The notes beneath the pieces were generated by a model, which saw nothing but the letters and a program-made list of their open reading frames with translations, had not been told where the DNA came from and did no database searches. Of a stretch of 64,000 bases of DNA, positions 22,423 to 36,165 are shown in pieces. The stretch lies in NCBI RefSeq assembly GCF_023159225.1, contig NC_063176.1, forward strand, positions 10,800,963 to 10,864,962, in the 5' to 3' direction. This stretch comes from Perognathus longimembris pacificus. Taxonomy: Eukaryota; Chordata; Mammalia; Rodentia; Heteromyidae. The position numbers and the translations under genes are program-made. Each line of letters begins with the position of its first letter. Positions within the stretch are counted from its first letter, which is position 1.

Positions 22423-22518
22423 GTAAATATGAAAGGGAATGATTGCTTAATATCTTAGCCTCATTTCTGTTGGGCAATAGATTCATTCACTGTAATTCCC
22501 ACAGTTGTCTCTAGATGT

Positions 22519-22845
22519 CTCTTTTTTTTTCTCAAAATTTTATTATCAAACTGATGTACAGAGAGGTTACAGTTTCAAACGTTAGGCATTGGATACATTT
22601 CTTGTACTGTTTGTTACCTTGTCCCTCATGCCCCCTCCCTCCCCCCCTTTCCCTCCCCCCGCCCAGGTTTTCAGTTCACTTACACCAAACAGTTTTGCAA
22701 GTATTGCTTTTGTAGTTATTTCTCTTTTTTTACCCTGTGTCTCTCAAATTTGGTATTCCCTTTGAATTTCCTACTTCTAATACCAGTAAACACGGTTTCC
22801 AATATACTCAGATAAGATTACAGAGATAGTGTAGGTACAACCATA
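22519..22845 (-). mobile_element. LINE-1 3' UTR
   Basis: A poly-T edge, then ATTATCAAACTGATGTACAG, TTAGGCATTGGATACATTTC, a C-rich tract at 22620-22670 and TTTGCAAGTATTGCTTTTGT: the inverted 3' UTR of the youngest L1 subfamily in this window, 5' truncated near 22845. Confidence 0.9.
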
Positions 22846-23647
22846 TTCTTAAAAGTTTCCACAAGTAATTATTTTTTACACACTTTAAAACATGAAATCT
22901 TCTTTTAAAGTTTCCTCAAAAATGTAAAACCATGAGTAGATAAAATATGTTTAATTCTGATTCTCAGAAAAATTAAGTGAATTTTAATGGTAATTTGCAT
23001 TAGGAATATTGACCATATCAGTGAATCCTTGGGTGACTAAACAAAGAATTCACATTTGCTTTCCTCATTATCTTCCAGCATTCTTTTTTCGGTGTCAGCC
23101 TTTACATTTATCACTGTAATCAAGCTCATGTTTGTTCTGAAATTTGACAGTAAAGATGGAAAATATCTCTAGAGCAAAGCAAGATATTAAGAAAGCATGA
23201 AATGTAAGACAAGAAAACAACCACAAGTCTTGTTTTGTTTCAGCATATTTCCTTTGGTCTGAATTTTACTGAATTAGATGTTTTAGTTTTCCTTCCCAAT
23301 ATCTGGGAAACCTTAACCCAAACTCATTTTTTCTATGACTTAGATTTCATATGAAGACAAAGTGTTTAAAAAATGACGAGACACCCACATTGTGCATAGG
23401 TCATGTAGTCAAGACTTTATTGTAGCATGCACATTTGTTTGATAATCTTGGCAAACATAACACCAATGTATTTATGAACACATTTAGATAAGGATAATGT
23501 ATATTTGGCATTTTGATTGCAGTGTTTATTTGTGATATTATAAACTTACAGTAGGATAATCCGACATCACCTCATTGAAAGTGAGACGTCTCTGTTGAAA
23601 TACAACATGATAAAATATTTTGAGATCTAAACGTTCTTTTTTATTCT
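22846..23647. other. Unique AT-rich sequence
   Basis: No gene or repeat recognised. Confidence 0.5.
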
Positions 23648-23728
23648 ATTTTTGGCACTACTGTGATTACAATCCAGAGCATCATATTTGCCATGCAAGA
23701 CTCGTATTACTTAATCCGTACTTGTCCC
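23648..23728 (-). mobile_element. tRNA/ID-like SINE monomer remnant
   Basis: Complement of a tRNA-type monomer: GGCACTACTGTGATTACAAT..CCAG, GCCATGCAAGACTCGTATTA. Only one monomer is visible. Confidence 0.5.
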
Positions 23729-25576
23729 TTTTTCTTTATTTTTTTCAGATAGCTTCTCATAATTTTTGTGTGGTACTTGACACAGATTGAAATAGAAAAT
23801 ATCCACACATGTGGATATAGCTCGTGTTCAAAGCATTTCCTGTCTTAATATTGTGACCATAGGCAAAGGTAATGAAGTGGTAATAACCGAACATGCAAAC
23901 CGAGCTGTTTCACTGTGCTGGAGAATGTCAATACTGAGACAATCCATTTTGCTGAGACAAAAGAAATGACCTCAAGTAGAAGTATATTTATGTGTTATAT
24001 AAGATTTTACAAATCAAATTGGGCATAAACGTTTACATAAATGTAAATGTGTTGAATAGGAACTTATTTTCAGTTTGTCAAAGAAAGATACAATAATTTT
24101 ATGATTGATGAAGTACTTTGTGTATGTGAACATCAGTATTCTTTATAATAATTATAATTTGTGTTATAAAGAAATAAGACAGGCAAGCTTGTATTTTCTT
24201 ATGAGAGCAATATATTTCTTTAGCATGTTTCCATATCAAATAAAAAGTCATGAAATAGCATTATTGTTTTCATTTTGTTGATTGCAAAGTTCATGTTCAT
24301 CTAGGGGATACTGGAAAAATTTATGGTTTCAACCTTTAGTTTAGAATTAATGTTATTGTTGAGCTTTTGGGATTACAAATAATCATCTATTCCCAACATA
24401 CCAACAGCCAACCTTTATAAAAGACATTTCATAGATACTATCTTTGCTTGAACAAAAAGTTTTATGTGAGAGCTTTTGACAAAAGACATGTAATAGAGAA
24501 AGGTTATAAAATTAAGAGGAAAACACAACTCTAATTCTGTTGACATATTCTATCTATATGACCACATAGTCAAGTATTTTTCCCCGACAAAATCATTTTA
24601 AATATAATTCCACTAATTTATTACATATTAACTACCTCTTTTATTGGATAAACTTGCAAACCAATTTATGTATAATAATGAACAGCTCATGTCAATCTCG
24701 TTAATGCAAAATTCATGGATGTCAGTGTTGGTTTTCCACATTTATTTTGCATGGAAAAAGAAATTGATATATGTGATGTTATTTTTTTTACTGATTTAAG
24801 ATAAAATTTTGTAAATACTTGAAAGCAGCTTTTAAAATAATATGTAATGCCTCATTTCAAACAACTTCCAGATTAGCATGCACAACTATACATAGAGTGT
24901 ATATAACGGTAATGTGTATATCTCTACTGTACAGATTCAAATAAATTACCTGTAGCCAAGTAATTTAGTCTATTATTTTTTGTTGTTTTGTTGTGTTTTA
25001 AGAGACATAAAATATCCTGATAATGTAACTATTTTCTGAATATATGTAGAGCTTTTCCTGATAGCTGAACATAAATTGGTAAAATTATCTAAATAGATAT
25101 GAAGAGAGCCATTACTGGAGCTCGAACATAGGACCCCTTGCACCATTTTTTGTGGGCTATGGCGGGGCAGTCCTCTTGATAGAAAGGTTTGGTGGAGCAC
25201 TAAACACAACTCCAAAAGCAGAGACAAGCGTGGAGCAAGAACCCCTTGAGAGACACTTTACTGGTGTCTTACTTCCTAAGATCTCTGATCAACTAATACT
25301 TTCCAATGCCTCACGATTATGCCATCAAATTAGAATTAACTTGAGGAATTAATTCATCTTTCATTAAGTCGTAGCCCAAATGATGACAATAACTGAAACC
25401 ATTTGATAGGGGAATTCCTCTAATGAGTTATCACTTCAGAAAACTCTTCATACCCAAACCATAATTGTCATGTGGCATTTTATGACTATTTTGTAACTAT
25501 GAAAAACATCTTAGGGATGCTTGTGATAATATATATCAAGACTTATTTTTATAAATATTTTTTTATATATCCTACA
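23729..25576. other. Unique sequence with a less AT-rich island
   Basis: Mostly AT-rich without recognisable repeats. Positions 25095-25265 are distinctly richer in G and C (GGAGCTCGAACATAGGACCC; GGGCTATGGCGGGGCAGTCC) and open on both strands for 66-84 codons, but no family is recognised. Confidence 0.4.
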
Positions 25577-25577
25577 T

Positions 25578-25662
25578 TGGAAGGACTGGGTGTGGTTTAA
25601 GGGGGAGAGCACAAGTATAATAAACAAAAGACCCTGAATTTAAACTTAACTCCTCCATAAAC
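25578..25662 (+). mobile_element. tRNA/ID-like SINE monomer remnant
   Basis: GGACTGGGTGTGGTTTAAGG, GGGAGAGCACAAG, CCTGAATTTAAACTTAACTC follow the pattern of the tRNA-derived monomer. Confidence 0.45.
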
Positions 25663-27474
25663 ACAAAGACACCACATGCCGGATTTCCAGAAGATGACTG
25701 CTTATCTTAAATACAAGTGTTTATCCACTACACTAATATTATATGGCTTATATAACACATTTTATTTATCTACAAGATACGTGCCCCATATGCATAAAGT
25801 GAACATTATTTGTACATGCTTTTATACATGCACCTGTGTATGAGTGTGCATACTATGTATATATTAAAATGTTAATTTTTATTTCCATTAAAGAAAGGCT
25901 CATTGCAAATGCTGCATAATTTGAAAATCTTAGTTGCAGGTATTAATTTAAGCATAATATATTAATTTTGAAAAATACTGAATTTATATAAGTAATAATA
26001 CATATAACATATAATAATTTACAAATTCATTTTGCTTTTGTTTGCTTCAGTCATATTTTGCCAACTCTCAAAAAAATTCAAATACTATTCCCTTTTCTAA
26101 CTTTGTAAAATATTCCAGTATTACTCTGAAAGAACATGAAAACAGTAAACATTTGTAAGTATAATATAAACTTAAATTGACAAATTCTGTTAATGTGATA
26201 TAACCTAAAATTGTTACACGTTTCAGTTAAAATATATTTCTATATGGTCAGATCCCTATCAAGCAATTAAAAATAGACCGAAAAATCTTGCAAAATGATT
26301 TATAGAAGTGTTGTTGTAAAAGTGCCCAAATACCAATTTGTTTTCAATAGATATCCATCTAAAATTCAAGTGTACTTTTAATTTGTGTTTAGTTAACATG
26401 ATTATTAGATTCTCTTATTCTGCATTTAATATACTTGAATTCTGTTAGCTGCTACTTTTACTCAGACAACACAATAAAATACACAAAAATCTTTATTCCT
26501 TATTTCTACTGAAAGAATGAGTACTTATCAAAAAATTTGACTCTGTCTATAAATTATCAATGATTCCAGAAAATAGAAATGTAAGTTCAGGAAACAAATA
26601 GAATATGGAAAGATGAAAGAAGAAAAAATTTTGGCAGTGCTCAACTTCAGAATGAGAAAGATTCCAATGTTTCTTAATTTTTTGTCAAGAAAATGATTTC
26701 TCACTACTAATAGGAAATTGTGACATTCATTGAGATTAATCAATCTTACAATGATGTTGATTGCTAATATAAACATGATAGTTGTTCAAAGGTTAATTAA
26801 ATATTAATCTGAAATAAGTTGGCATCATTTAAAATATATACTACTATTTAAGTTAGTATACATATTTTCATTAGCAGTATATGTTTTTCTTTGTAATGTG
26901 TATTATCATTTTCATTTTTAAGGCAAAATACAAAAATTTGAATATGAAACGTACAGTTATATAACAAAAGAGTCCACAAAATTGCATCGCTCTATTTTGA
27001 AAGCAAACTAATAAGAAGAGTATATTTTTATACTGCAGGGATACTACCAAAAAATGATTGGATGATAAGAATTCACTTAGTTGAAATTCAAAGGAAGTAT
27101 TCTCTATTACATAAACTGATGATAAGTATTCATCACTTAAGGTTGATGCATAATAAGATCTTGCATATTTCATCTTTGAAACGTCCCTAACAGACACTTA
27201 CCAATAATGTTATAAGTACAAAAGGGTGTAATTTGTTGTAAAACATTGTTAGAGTGCTATTAGAATATTTTTTAGATATCTCTCTTTTAGTATGTCTTAA
27301 TATTAAAGATTAATCACTTTCAAGTGAAGGTTACCTAGAAATTCTTCAATTTCATAGTTAAATAAATTTTGAAGTGCAGACATTTCCTTTGGACGAAACA
27401 TCAATGTCTGAAAATACTGCTATAATTATGGAGAGTTTGTACGGTATTTGTGCTTCAGATTTGTGATGAATCTT
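25663..27474. other. Unique AT-rich sequence
   Basis: No gene or repeat recognised. The 82- and 108-codon minus-strand open frames here (26776-26528; 27197-26871) are hydrophobic, AT-driven and featureless. Confidence 0.5.
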
Positions 27475-27602
27475 TTTTTTTAATTACATAACATAGATTC
27501 CTTTTTTTCTTTTTTTATTTTTTTTAATTTTTATTATAAAACTGATGTACAGAGAGGTTACAGTTTCATACGTTAGGCATTGGATACATTTCTTGTACTG
27601 TT
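27475..27602 (-). mobile_element. LINE-1 3' terminus (5'-truncated stub)
   Basis: A long T-rich edge, then ATTATAAAACTGATGTACAG, TTAGGCATTGGATACATTTC, TTGTACTGTT. Only about 100 bases of the 3' UTR were copied. TGAATCTT occurs on both sides (about 27466 and 27602) and may be the target-site duplication. Confidence 0.75.
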
Positions 27603-27609
27603 GAATCTT

Positions 27610-29690
27610 ATAGGTACATTGCTTGTAGGTTTTCTTTTGACGCATATTCAAATGTAAAATGTGCAATTTTTCCAGGGAGTTTCACATGTGCTATCTTTCT
27701 TTGAAATTTTAATAAAAGTTCATTAAGATATTACAACGCCACAGTAAAAGCTAATTTTCAAATGTGTTGGGGTCTTTAGAAAGTCTGTTTTCAAAAAGTA
27801 ATAATAATCACCGTTCTAATTTTGTTCTACACATGCGCATACACATAAAACCCTCAGGTTGATATATAGTCACCATTTGGAGTTACTAAATGAATCTTAA
27901 TCTGACGAAGCTATTAGGAAACAGAATTTTGTGGGGATAATTAAGGTTGGATGAGATCCATCCTAACGGAACTGGAGCTTTATGAAGAAAAAGAATGAAC
28001 TGAAATTAGGAATTTGGCTGGAGCCACTTTAGAATTTTTCATTCTTCTTCATGAAGAAGTAGAGGTAGACATTTAATTATTATTTAGTAATTTAATTAAA
28101 GATATCTTTCTCTTCAAATCTCTGAGCCAAATAAATCTTAATAAGCTAAAAGATTTAAACATTTTGTAATAGTTACATAAAACAAATTAAGAAAGCACTT
28201 TATAAAATAACAGTTTTTGAAGAAATGAAGCAGTGTTGTTTTCACGAACAATTCACAGTGCTAACAAAGTGTAAGTCTTTGACAGAAAAAAGTTAATCAT
28301 TGACATTGTTGGCTTAATCTTAAGTAACAAAATAAAAATAATTCCCACAAGGTATATACTCCAGAATAATTTATTATAAAGTTTACATTTCCCAAAGCTA
28401 TCTGAGTTTGTTGCATTGTGCCTTTTACTTTTTCCTCAGTCAACTCTAACACAATGTAGCAAATTTCATTTCAAGTTCAAATTGTATACTATTGAGTTTT
28501 CAGTTTTAAAAGTATTTTAACTGTAATGATTTCAAGAAAAATATATTTTAGAAGAGGTTATTTTGTCCTGTTACTTTATGTTTAGCACTGTTTACCTAAG
28601 TAAATATTTTGCTGTATCAGAAAATGTGACGTCAACCAAAACCAATGAAAAACTCTTGCATCTTCTCTTTTTTAAAAAATAATATTGACATTATTACTAT
28701 TGTAAACTTTTGAAGCAACTGCTATTCTCATAAATTAGTAGTTTTAAACATGTGATTTCTCTAACTATAGTAATCAAGTATAATTTAAATAAATCATAAC
28801 TGGCCAAAACTTACCTTTCATGGCAAAAAAAAAAATATAGCTTTTCAGAAAATGTTTAATTTCAGTCTGATTTTCATTTTAAAAAATAAAAAGAAATTCT
28901 GACTTGAAGAAACACTATTCTTCTACCAAAACATAAAAACAACTAAGGCTAACTCTGGAGGTTCAGGTAATTTTTCAAAACATTGATCTTCCTGTAGAAT
29001 TACTGGAGTAGTAGTTGATTTGTTTCATCTAAGGTAATCATGGTTTATATTAACATTCATCTTCATTCATATCGTAATTTTCATATTTGCTTAGTAATAA
29101 ATTAATCTGCATATGTTTCACATCTTTTTTCTTATTTTATTTGTAGCATACATGCAAGCTTCAACCTCATATCTATACAGTACAAATTTGAGGAACTTTG
29201 TCTAGTCAAAAAATTATTAATTTTAGACCTCAGTCACAGAGGGTATACCAGTATATTTGGTAGAATGTTATGATTGCATCAGGTTAACTTAGTTTCTCCT
29301 GCAACTTTGACTATTAGCCAAGCTACTGTAATCTTCACATACTGCATACCTGTTGTGTGTGGCAAAATTTGAAAGGTAGGAATTCAAACTGGTGTGAGAA
29401 TTAAGTGCAAGAAAATGGAATAGTCTGACATTATAATTCAATAACTGCATTCAATAACTGGGTTTTTAAAATGCACATTGTTGTGAAATTATTTGTATAT
29501 TAAAGAAGTTAAAATGATGGCTTTGCCCAGGGAAATACAATGCAATAAATATCAGCAAGCATAATCTGCTTTATGAAGGACTCATCGGAAGCCAGAAATT
29601 AAATCCACCAAAAATCTCTGATGGGTTTAGTACAGATAATAAACACCAGTGTACTTAGATATTGCTCGCCAAAATGCAAAAGGATTCTCA
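27610..29690. other. Unique AT-rich sequence
   Basis: No gene, RNA gene or repeat family recognised. Confidence 0.5.
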
Positions 29691-29707
29691 AATCTTTCTG
29701 ACATTCA

Positions 29708-29907
29708 GGGGCTGGGAATATGGCCTAGTGGCAAGAGTGCTTGCCTCATATACATGAGGCCCTGGGTTCGATTCCTCAGCACCACATATACAGAAAATGG
29801 CCAGAAGTGGCGCTGTGGCTCAAGTGGCAGAGTGCTAGCCTTGAGCAAAAAAGAAGCCAGGGACAGTGCTCAGGCCCTGAGTTCACGGCCTAGGACTGGC
29901 CAAAAAA
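29708..29907 (+). mobile_element. IDL-Geo SINE with target-site duplication
   Basis: Complete dimer (GGGGCTGGGAATATGGCC at the left; GGCCAGAAGTGGCGCTGTGG at the monomer junction) with an unusually short A tail of about seven. A perfect 17-base duplication AATCTTTCTGACATTCA lies at 29691-29707 and 29908-29924. Confidence 0.95.
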
Positions 29908-29924
29908 AATCTTTCTGACATTCA

Positions 29925-32415
29925 AAGGACCTGTAGGAAATTGTTTAATATAAGTACCTGAACTTTGAATCTAGTATTTCTGCCACAGTGTATGTTCTCG
30001 TGGCATGATTTTAATATGCATGTTTGCATTTAACTTTGTTTACTGAATCCAACATTCCACTTGAGTATAAAGTTGAAATTCTGAAGACAAAATGACTGTC
30101 TCACAGAATTTTAAAGATACCATTTAAAATGCCAGTTAATGGATTGGCATTTAGTTGTCATTCAGAAAATGTTAATTGCATTTTTCATCTTACATGAGTT
30201 ATTTAAAATTCAACAAATCTTAACAATCTGTCTTGACAGTGACAATCTCAAATTTTATTTTCAAATTGTGACATTGAAAAAGGTAAAAATAATTCCTGGG
30301 CCTTTTCTCTGCTCCTTGAAATATTATAAATACATGAATGGTTAATTCTTATTCTTATGTAACATGTATTTTATTGTACTTAATTTTGCCCAATAATGAG
30401 AGCAGTGGTGACTCTCTTATATATCTTCATTTCTTATGACTTAGGAGTAGGCGAGAGACATACAGAAACAGTACGCAAATAGTGCAAAGCATCAGAGAAA
30501 GAGTGATTTCTTTTGCTGTTTCTCAAAGCTGAATTAAAATAAGGAAAGAACCTAGGGCTGTTCTTTAACTGAAATATTGTTGAACTGATTTTTATAAGCA
30601 TAATATGTTCTGAGACAATGGCCCTAGGATGCATTATTAAAAATGTATTGAAAGACAAATTTTCCATAGACAATATCATCCTTATCTTGTTTGTAATAAA
30701 ACCTATAAATCATTTTGGAGATGGGTAGAATTGTTTCTCTCTTTTTTTTTTTCATTTTACATCTCTAATGCGAGAATAAAATTATGTCACTAGTCTCCAT
30801 TTCCTTTCAAATACCCAGAAGAAGTCTCTTGAATGATTCAAAATATTACATATTTTCCTGTGGAGATCATATCTCCAAAGTTTCCTTTGTTTAAAAATAA
30901 TCAAATTAATTCATTTCCACTTGCAGTTAACATAATTACAATAGTTCATCAGCAGAAAATTAACATTTAAAAGCTGTTTACTTGGAAATATCCTGTATAC
31001 ATGTTAGAAAATAATGTCTTTGTAAATCTGTGAAAAATATTGTGATAACAGAAAAAAGTCTCATTAAGAAAAATTGACAATTATCTTGAATTGAATACAC
31101 ATACTGATAAACAGTATGTATTATTTCAAGTGAGTTTAATTAGATTATGATCAGTGTCATTTCCTTTCCCAGACCTGTAAAAACACAGAAAATTTACCTG
31201 CTTAGATATTTTCATGAGTTTACTTGAAATTTTTTATTATAAATTAGCGGTATTTTGAATATCACTAAAACATCTGGCCTTCATCTCTTCTTTATAAGCA
31301 GACTGTCTACTCAACATAAATATCTAAATGTAACAATTATATAAGGTTAAAGTTTTCCCCACACAAATTTATAAGGTTATCAAGCATAATCCTATGGGTA
31401 ATCTATTCACTCAAAATAGAAGCACACAGAATTTAAGTGTAAAGTATGACAGTATTATAAAAGATATCCTTTTACTTCTCTGATATGATAATTTCATAAT
31501 TCAACTCTAGTGGGATGACATATTTGTATAGTTGTTTTCAGTGTGGCTTCTCATCACACCACAGTACCAGCATTAAATCATCTTTTTGTTAGTGGTAGAA
31601 GAGATTTCATTTGAACAGTTCTTTACAACTTACAAAGATCCCTTTCATCCATTATGCTTCCACTTGTCCAGAATAATACTGTAAGGAGGCAGATAAATCA
31701 AAGTTTTAACAAAATGAAGAGATAATGCCCCCCCAAAAGACTTGTAGCCTAGTCTCAACAGCATAATAACCTATCTAACCTAAAATCCAGTGATTAAACC
31801 CTCACCCCATATTTGCTGCACTAAACTACACTCATGACAAGTGTTTTATAAATTGAAAAATCAAATTACCAAGTTACCATAGCACATTACTGTGCACTTA
31901 AATCACAACAATGATGAGTGAAAGTGGTGATATTTAATCTAAATATTAACATATATTTGCTAGGGAAGATCATCCAATGATGCCTTATTTTTAAAGGTAA
32001 TTCACATATTTTCAAACCAAATATCATTTTCTCAAATTCAGTTTTCACTGAGTAAAACATGATATATAAATATCCTTGTTTCAAAAGTCCATATTTCCAA
32101 AGTGTCATTTACTAATGAATTATTCCAAATTATAGAGAACATATTTTTTCCTCAAGGATATTAATAAGAATTCAGTGTCTATAATAATTTTCATGGTGAA
32201 ATCAATATAAAAAACTCTATGGCAACGGCAAAGTCTCCAGGAAAACACTACAAGTTTCAAGTCCAAGAATATTTGCACTTTATTCAACAGTTTTCTTTTC
32301 TGCTTTTCACTGGAGGAGAAATTCCATGCCTCATATATGTACTGTATCGAGTTCACAAAGAATATTTGTGCCTTTATTCAAATCAGTCATTGCTATTTGG
32401 TTTTTAGAAAGCTTA
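29925..32415. other. Unique AT-rich sequence
   Basis: No gene or confident repeat. Positions 31690-31830 vaguely resemble an old LTR or DNA-transposon fragment but cannot be assigned. Confidence 0.4.
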
Positions 32416-32622
32416 AAATCAGGTGCTGGGGGCTCACCCCTATACCCCTGTCTACACGGTAGACAGGGATCCAGAGAATCTGGGTTGAAAGCTAATAGAA
32501 CAGGAAAAGTCTCAGACTCAATCTCGAATTACTAGAAGAATATGGAATGAAGATGTCCTTTATTTATGAGCATGCAAACTGAGCCAAATGGTCAAATGAG
32601 GAGTTCAAGCTCAGTTACAAGC
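32416..32622 (+). mobile_element. 7SL-Geo SINE, degenerate
   Basis: The left monomer is clear (CAGGTGCTGGGGGCTCACCC; GGGTTGAAAGCTAATAGAAC). The right monomer is almost lost (GAGTTCAAGCTCAGTTACAAG). The left half carries a perfect ten-base hairpin at 32446-32468 in place of part of the family sequence. Confidence 0.6.
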
Positions 32623-32664
<42 letters not shown>

Positions 32665-32682
32665 ATACATACATACATACAT
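32623..32682. repeat. Compound (TAA)n(CATA)n microsatellite
   Basis: About 13 ATA/TAA units followed by about five CATA units, directly after the SINE remnant and so probably grown from its tail. Confidence 0.95.
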
Positions 32683-32829
32683 AAAGTTACTTAGAAGATC
32701 AATGCCAGAAACACTTGATTTATTCACTCTCTTATAACCAATGCTTAGAAGATATACACTTTCCTTCTAGATTGAGAGGATTTACATAATTTGCTCCAAC
32801 TTTCTATTTTCATTCTGCCTGATTTTTTG

Positions 32830-33060
32830 GGCACTAGTGTTTTTGTTTTGTTGTTGTTGTTTTTTTGCCAGTCCTAGGCCTTGGATTCAGGGCCTGAGCA
32901 CTGTCCCTGGCTTCTTTTTGCTCAAGGCAAGCACTCTGCCACTTGAGCCACAACGCCACCTCTGGCCATTTTCTATATATGTGGTGCTGGGGAATTGAAC
33001 CCAGGGCTTCATGTATAGGAGGCAAGCACTCTTGCCACTAGGCCATATTCCCAGCCCCCA
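32830..33060 (-). mobile_element. IDL-Geo SINE with target-site duplication
   Basis: Minus-strand dimer with a complex tail (T-rich with TTG units on the plus strand) and a B-box change (complement of GGGAATTGAACCC). A 13-base duplication GCCTGATTTTTTG lies at 32817-32829 and 33061-33073. Confidence 0.93.
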
Positions 33061-33073
33061 GCCTGATTTTTTG

Positions 33074-35600
33074 TTCTGTGTATATTTTTTTCTTTTCTGA
33101 AGCTTGCTTTTGTTGCTTTTAAATATTTCATATTTGGATAAAGTATTTATGTGAAATCAAAGGGTTAGTTCTGCTAAGTACACTTTTTATTTCTCTACTA
33201 TTCAAGGTTTCTACCATAAACATTTTACTAGAAACATTTTTCTGTTATAGTGATCATTTGCATACTTAATCTCCAAGTAAAAATACTTTGTAAGTCTAAT
33301 ATATTTTCTAATGCTTATAATACTCATAAAGTTAACTTTATGTTTTTATCTCTTGAAGAATTCACAAGGTCACTTTTTATTATAATAAAATTACAATAAG
33401 TATTATTGTATAGATATATTTTTAAATTACTTTAGAAGACAAGCATGCTTTTCAGACAATGAAATACAATACTTCAAGCAGTTTATTGGAAGAAAAGTAT
33501 AATGGTTGTTTGACTAAATAAAAACTTATAAGTCAGTATGCTGAACATGTATTTTATAGTAATGTCGGGAAATTGAAATGGTATAATTAATGCAGATACT
33601 AGACTATGTTAGACTATTAATACTCGATTATGTTACAGTATTTTATTATTTTTATGTAAAAATTCTCAACTGAGTAAAATGAAATCTTAGCAGATGTAAT
33701 TAATCAATTTGTAGTTTGAAGTGATATTTAGGTTAATGTCTGTGAATTTGTTAGAAAATAGATCTCAATAAGGAACTGAAATTGGGGAAATAATATTACT
33801 GGATAATATACATATATACTAAGAAGCAATAAAGTGATATGTTGCTATGACCAGAATTTTCACTAAAATATTTAAAACTCTTAACCAATAACAGCTTATT
33901 TAAAACTTGGCAATGATTTTGGGAACTGTCCTGAAAATCTAAATAGTGACTTATATTAGAATATGTTTTTCATAAACAAAGTTGTTAAATATGAAAAAAG
34001 CTACTGATTATTTCTATCTTTCAATTGTAGTTTTTCTAAGGATGATTTCTATTAACATACAAAAATACACTACTTTGATTTCTAGCCTTGAATCCTAGTA
34101 CTAAATTCAAAGGTCAACCAGATTGATATTTAAATATGTTTTAGACATTTGCTGAGAGCCCCTTAACATGACATTTAACTGCACTCAAATGTGTTTACAT
34201 TCCAGCCAAAACCAGATGTTTACTTTCTGTAGTTTGAATTGTTATGTCAGATATTCCCAATTAAGGTTCTAGGAACCAAAATTGGATTCAAAGTCTCACT
34301 TTAAAACAGAATTATTGTGTTTTGACTTAATAATCCAAATGCATTATGCCAGGTTATAATGTGAATAGTTCTATGAGTAAATATACTTACATGAGTTAAA
34401 AAAAAATGCCCTTAAGTGTGAGTCTGGGCTGACAACTTCATGTCTCTATCTTCCTCTGCAGTTAAGTTTCCTCTGGTCAGGCAGTGGTTATTTCAGGAGA
34501 AAGGGAGGAAGTGGAGGGGAGGGAGAGGAGAAGAAAAATCTCATAGAGGACTCATTCCTTGGAAACAGTCCCGTTCTTCCAAATCAAGGATTTACTCTAC
34601 TTTCCAGTTTGGGGGTGTCTCACAGTCACTGTTAGAAAAAGATGGAACAGCATGATCCTCAAAAAGCATACATTACTCACAAGGTTCTTTACTTCTTGAA
34701 TACTTGTAACTCCTTTAAATTTTTAAGCCCTTCTGTTCTAGAATACAATGTTCTCCCACCATCATAGAGGAAAAGCCCATTTTCACTTCCTGAATTTTAC
34801 ATACAGTCAAAAGAAGGTTTTAATATCAGAATACGCACTTGGGTTTAGATGAGAGTAATGGAACTTTAAAGTAAAATAATAGAATCAGGTAGGTATCCAG
34901 CATGTTCAAATCAGATATTTTATGTCTGAGTGCTGTTCCTTGGGTTAATGAAATTTACAATCTTGAATCATGTGGAAAGATTTCTAGCAATTAAAGTCTT
35001 CTTCTTGTTAAACTGTATCACACTGAGCCAACATCTCTGTCTGTGAACAGATATCCTTTTCCAACTATTTAGACTGAAGATACTGATCAACTGATATAAA
35101 ATAATGAATTTTCTACTTTGACATTATCAAACATATATTCTAATCATCATTTTATACCAAATATCATTTAAAAACTAATGACAATATTCCCATTTTTAGC
35201 TGCCTACAGGCAAGATAAATAGCACTAAAGGAAATTATAAACAAACTACATTTATTACTTTTTTCAGTGTTTAGATAACATAAAAATTAAAAAAGGATTT
35301 AGGTTTTAAAATCTGGGTTCTGTCCTTAAAAATAAACTATTCAATATTCTTGAAGTTTCTAAATCAAAAACTCCTAATGCAATTTGAAGAATTCTAAGTA
35401 AATTGTTAATTTAATTTAATGATAATGCTACAGTAGTGCATATGGCTGATGTTGAATAATATTATTTAATCATAAACCAAACCGTAGGAAATACAAAATA
35501 TATCCTCAGTAAAGTATAAAACAGTTCATTCAAATTGATAGTGCCTAACAAGATAAAATGAACATTTTTTTCTGTTGTGCTGAAGATTTTGATAGTCACT
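33074..35600. other. Unique AT-rich sequence
   Basis: No gene or repeat recognised. A purine-rich stretch occurs at 34497-34545. Confidence 0.5.
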
Positions 35601-35604
35601 CTTA

Positions 35605-36165
35605 ATTAGGCTTTCAATGTCCCTCAAATTTGCTTTCCTACCAACAGTATAATAGACTTCTATTTTGGCCACAAGAACGCCAGCCTTTCTTATTGTTAGT
35701 TTTCTTCGTGATGGTTATTTTAATTGGTATAAGGTATAAGCCAGATACAGAGAAATGCAGGTCTCATGATTCCCATCATTTGTCACAACTAGAATGTACT
35801 ATTAAGCTAGAAGTAAGCACCCAGGATTTGGGATGGGGTGCACGTAAACCATTATAAACGAATTAACAGAAGTAGAATCGAATCTATGGAGAGTGCAAAT
35901 ACTATAATTCTTTAGAGGCAATAAGTAAAAATTGAACAGAATAAGGACAGGGAAATGGGTATTTGGAAGGATGGAAGAGGCAAGCAGAAAGGAGTAGAAG
36001 AATAAATGGGGCAAATGAGTACACTTCAGTCAACTCAGTCAAAAACACGTTATTGCCACAGAACTGAGAAAAAAATAAGGGAAGGAGTGGGTGAAAAGCA
36101 GTGAAGATGTTAAAGTGGTAACATATCAAGATCCATTATAAAAATAAATTGTTTTGTTAAATGGA
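35605..36165 (+). mobile_element. Old LINE-1 with 5' inversion
   Basis: Positions 35605-35738 are the complement of an ORF2 interior segment (CTACCAACAGTATAATAGAC; GATGGTTATTTTAATTGGTA). From 35740 the sequence is plus-strand ORF2 end (TAAGCCAGATACAGAGAAAT) and 3' UTR to about 36165, ending A-rich. The inverted piece comes from upstream of the direct piece, as twin priming predicts. Confidence 0.6.

Noticed and set aside
26871..27197. 108-codon minus-strand frame
   Set aside because: AT-driven composition, no motifs, no splice or promoter context, no recognised similarity.
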